NCBI GenBank assembly: GCA_945639745.1
Contig: CALZEK010000017.1
Location: forward strand, 1 to 13,292
Source of the DNA: an uncultured Bacillaceae bacterium
Lineage (GTDB): Bacteria; Bacillota; Bacilli; Bacillales; Amphibacillaceae
Length of the DNA: 13,292 nt
Reading direction: 5' to 3'
Notes under the pieces: generated by a model
What the model was told of the DNA's origin: nothing
Database searches by the model: none
Seen by the model: the letters and a program-made list of their open reading frames with translations, nothing else
Translations under genes and position numbers: made by a program
Shown: in pieces, positions 13,042 through 13,292 of the stretch
How positions within the stretch are numbered: the stretch's first letter is position 1
How the letters are laid out: every line of letters starts with the position of its first letter

Positions 13042-13292
13042 TTATATATTATAAATGAATTCTTCTGGAATGACGCGTTTTAAAAATTGTTTTGTTCGCT
13101 CAACTTTTGGATGAGTAAGCATTTCATTTGGGATACCTTCTTCCAGAATAACACCTTTATCCATAAAAATAGCTTTAGTTGCTACTTCTTTGGCAAAAGA
13201 TATTTCATGTGTCACTACTAACATGGTTGTTCCCTTATCTGCAAGTAATTTCATAGCAGTTAATACTTCACCTACAAGTTCTGGATCTAATG
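13042..13292 (-). CDS. Polar amino acid ABC transporter ATPase, C-terminal fragment at window edge
   Basis: The last 82 residues of an ABC ATPase; the frame is open to the right edge, so the N-terminal part with Walker A and the LSGGQ signature lies outside. Visible are the end of the D-loop region [10 protein letters not shown], then the H-loop [13 protein letters not shown] and the C-terminal run [10 protein letters not shown], typical of GlnQ/TcyC/HisP-type importers of polar amino acids. The D-loop is almost the same as in EhuA, but the sequence after it ([17 protein letters not shown]) differs, so it is a separate paralogue. It lies 21 bases before the flavoprotein gene and likely shares its transcript. 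The substrate cannot be judged from this part; the binding protein and permeases are probably further upstream, outside the window. Confidence 0.88.
   Translation of the reverse strand, partial: LDPELVGEVLTAMKLLADKGTTMLVVTHEISFAKEVATKAIFMDKGVILEEGIPNEMLTHPKVERTKQFLKRVIPEEFIYNI

Noticed and set aside
1..13292. CRISPR array, insertion sequence, prophage or integration scar (including at the tRNA)
   Set aside because: No regularly spaced repeats, transposase, integrase or duplicated tRNA 3' end was seen; the inverted repeat at the tRNA involves its 5' end and promoter.

Overview
The window is AT-rich (roughly one third G+C), with strong AAGGAGG-type ribosome binding sites, closely packed operons and many perfect hairpin terminators. 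This points to a low-GC Firmicute. Two gene sets narrow it further: a complete ectoine/hydroxyectoine importer and a complete poly-gamma-glutamate operon, both close in sequence to Bacillales versions. A halotolerant or halophilic Bacillaceae (Virgibacillus/Oceanobacillus-like), or possibly a salt-tolerant Staphylococcaceae, is the best inference; the genus cannot be fixed from this sequence.

Layout. 1-457 (minus): 5' part of an EamA/DMT-type membrane transporter that runs off the left edge, where the DNA turns into a G/T-only low-complexity tail that may be an artefact. 510-707 (minus): tatA, with its own promoter and a terminator placed directly before the EamA ribosome binding site. 877-2235 (minus): brnQ, a branched-chain amino acid carrier. 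2493-7309 (plus): a five-gene operon pgsB/capB, pgsC/capC, pgsA/capA, capD (gamma-glutamyltransferase family) and a pgsE/capE-like small membrane protein with an unusual C-terminal extension, closed by a strong terminator. 7355-10481 (minus): ehuB-ehuC-ehuD-ehuA, an ABC importer for ectoines, with a promoter and a candidate cre site upstream and a hairpin between ehuB and ehuC. 10745-11575 (minus): a two-domain 3-mercaptopyruvate/thiosulfate sulfurtransferase. 11705-11777 (minus): a tRNA gene with a GAC (Val) anticodon, its own near-consensus promoter and terminator, but C instead of the near-universal U at position 33. 11863-13020 (minus): an acyl-CoA dehydrogenase/DszC-like flavoprotein, directly downstream of a polar amino acid ABC ATPase cut by the right edge.

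How it works together. PgsB, PgsC, PgsA and the PgsE-like protein should form the membrane complex that polymerises glutamate through gamma-carboxyl links and exports the chain. CapD, rather than the PgdS hydrolase found in B. subtilis, suggests that the polymer is cleaved and attached to peptidoglycan as a true capsule. EhuBCDA collects ectoine as a compatible solute. Together the two clusters read as salt and desiccation protection: an external polyanionic gel and an imported osmolyte.

The least explained signals are the extended PgsE-like protein, the C33 tRNA with a 13-bp inverted repeat bracketing its promoter, the altered aromatic box of EhuB, and the flavoprotein coupled to an amino acid transporter. 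No CRISPR array, insertion sequence, prophage or origin was seen, and no gene-free stretch exceeds 300 bases.
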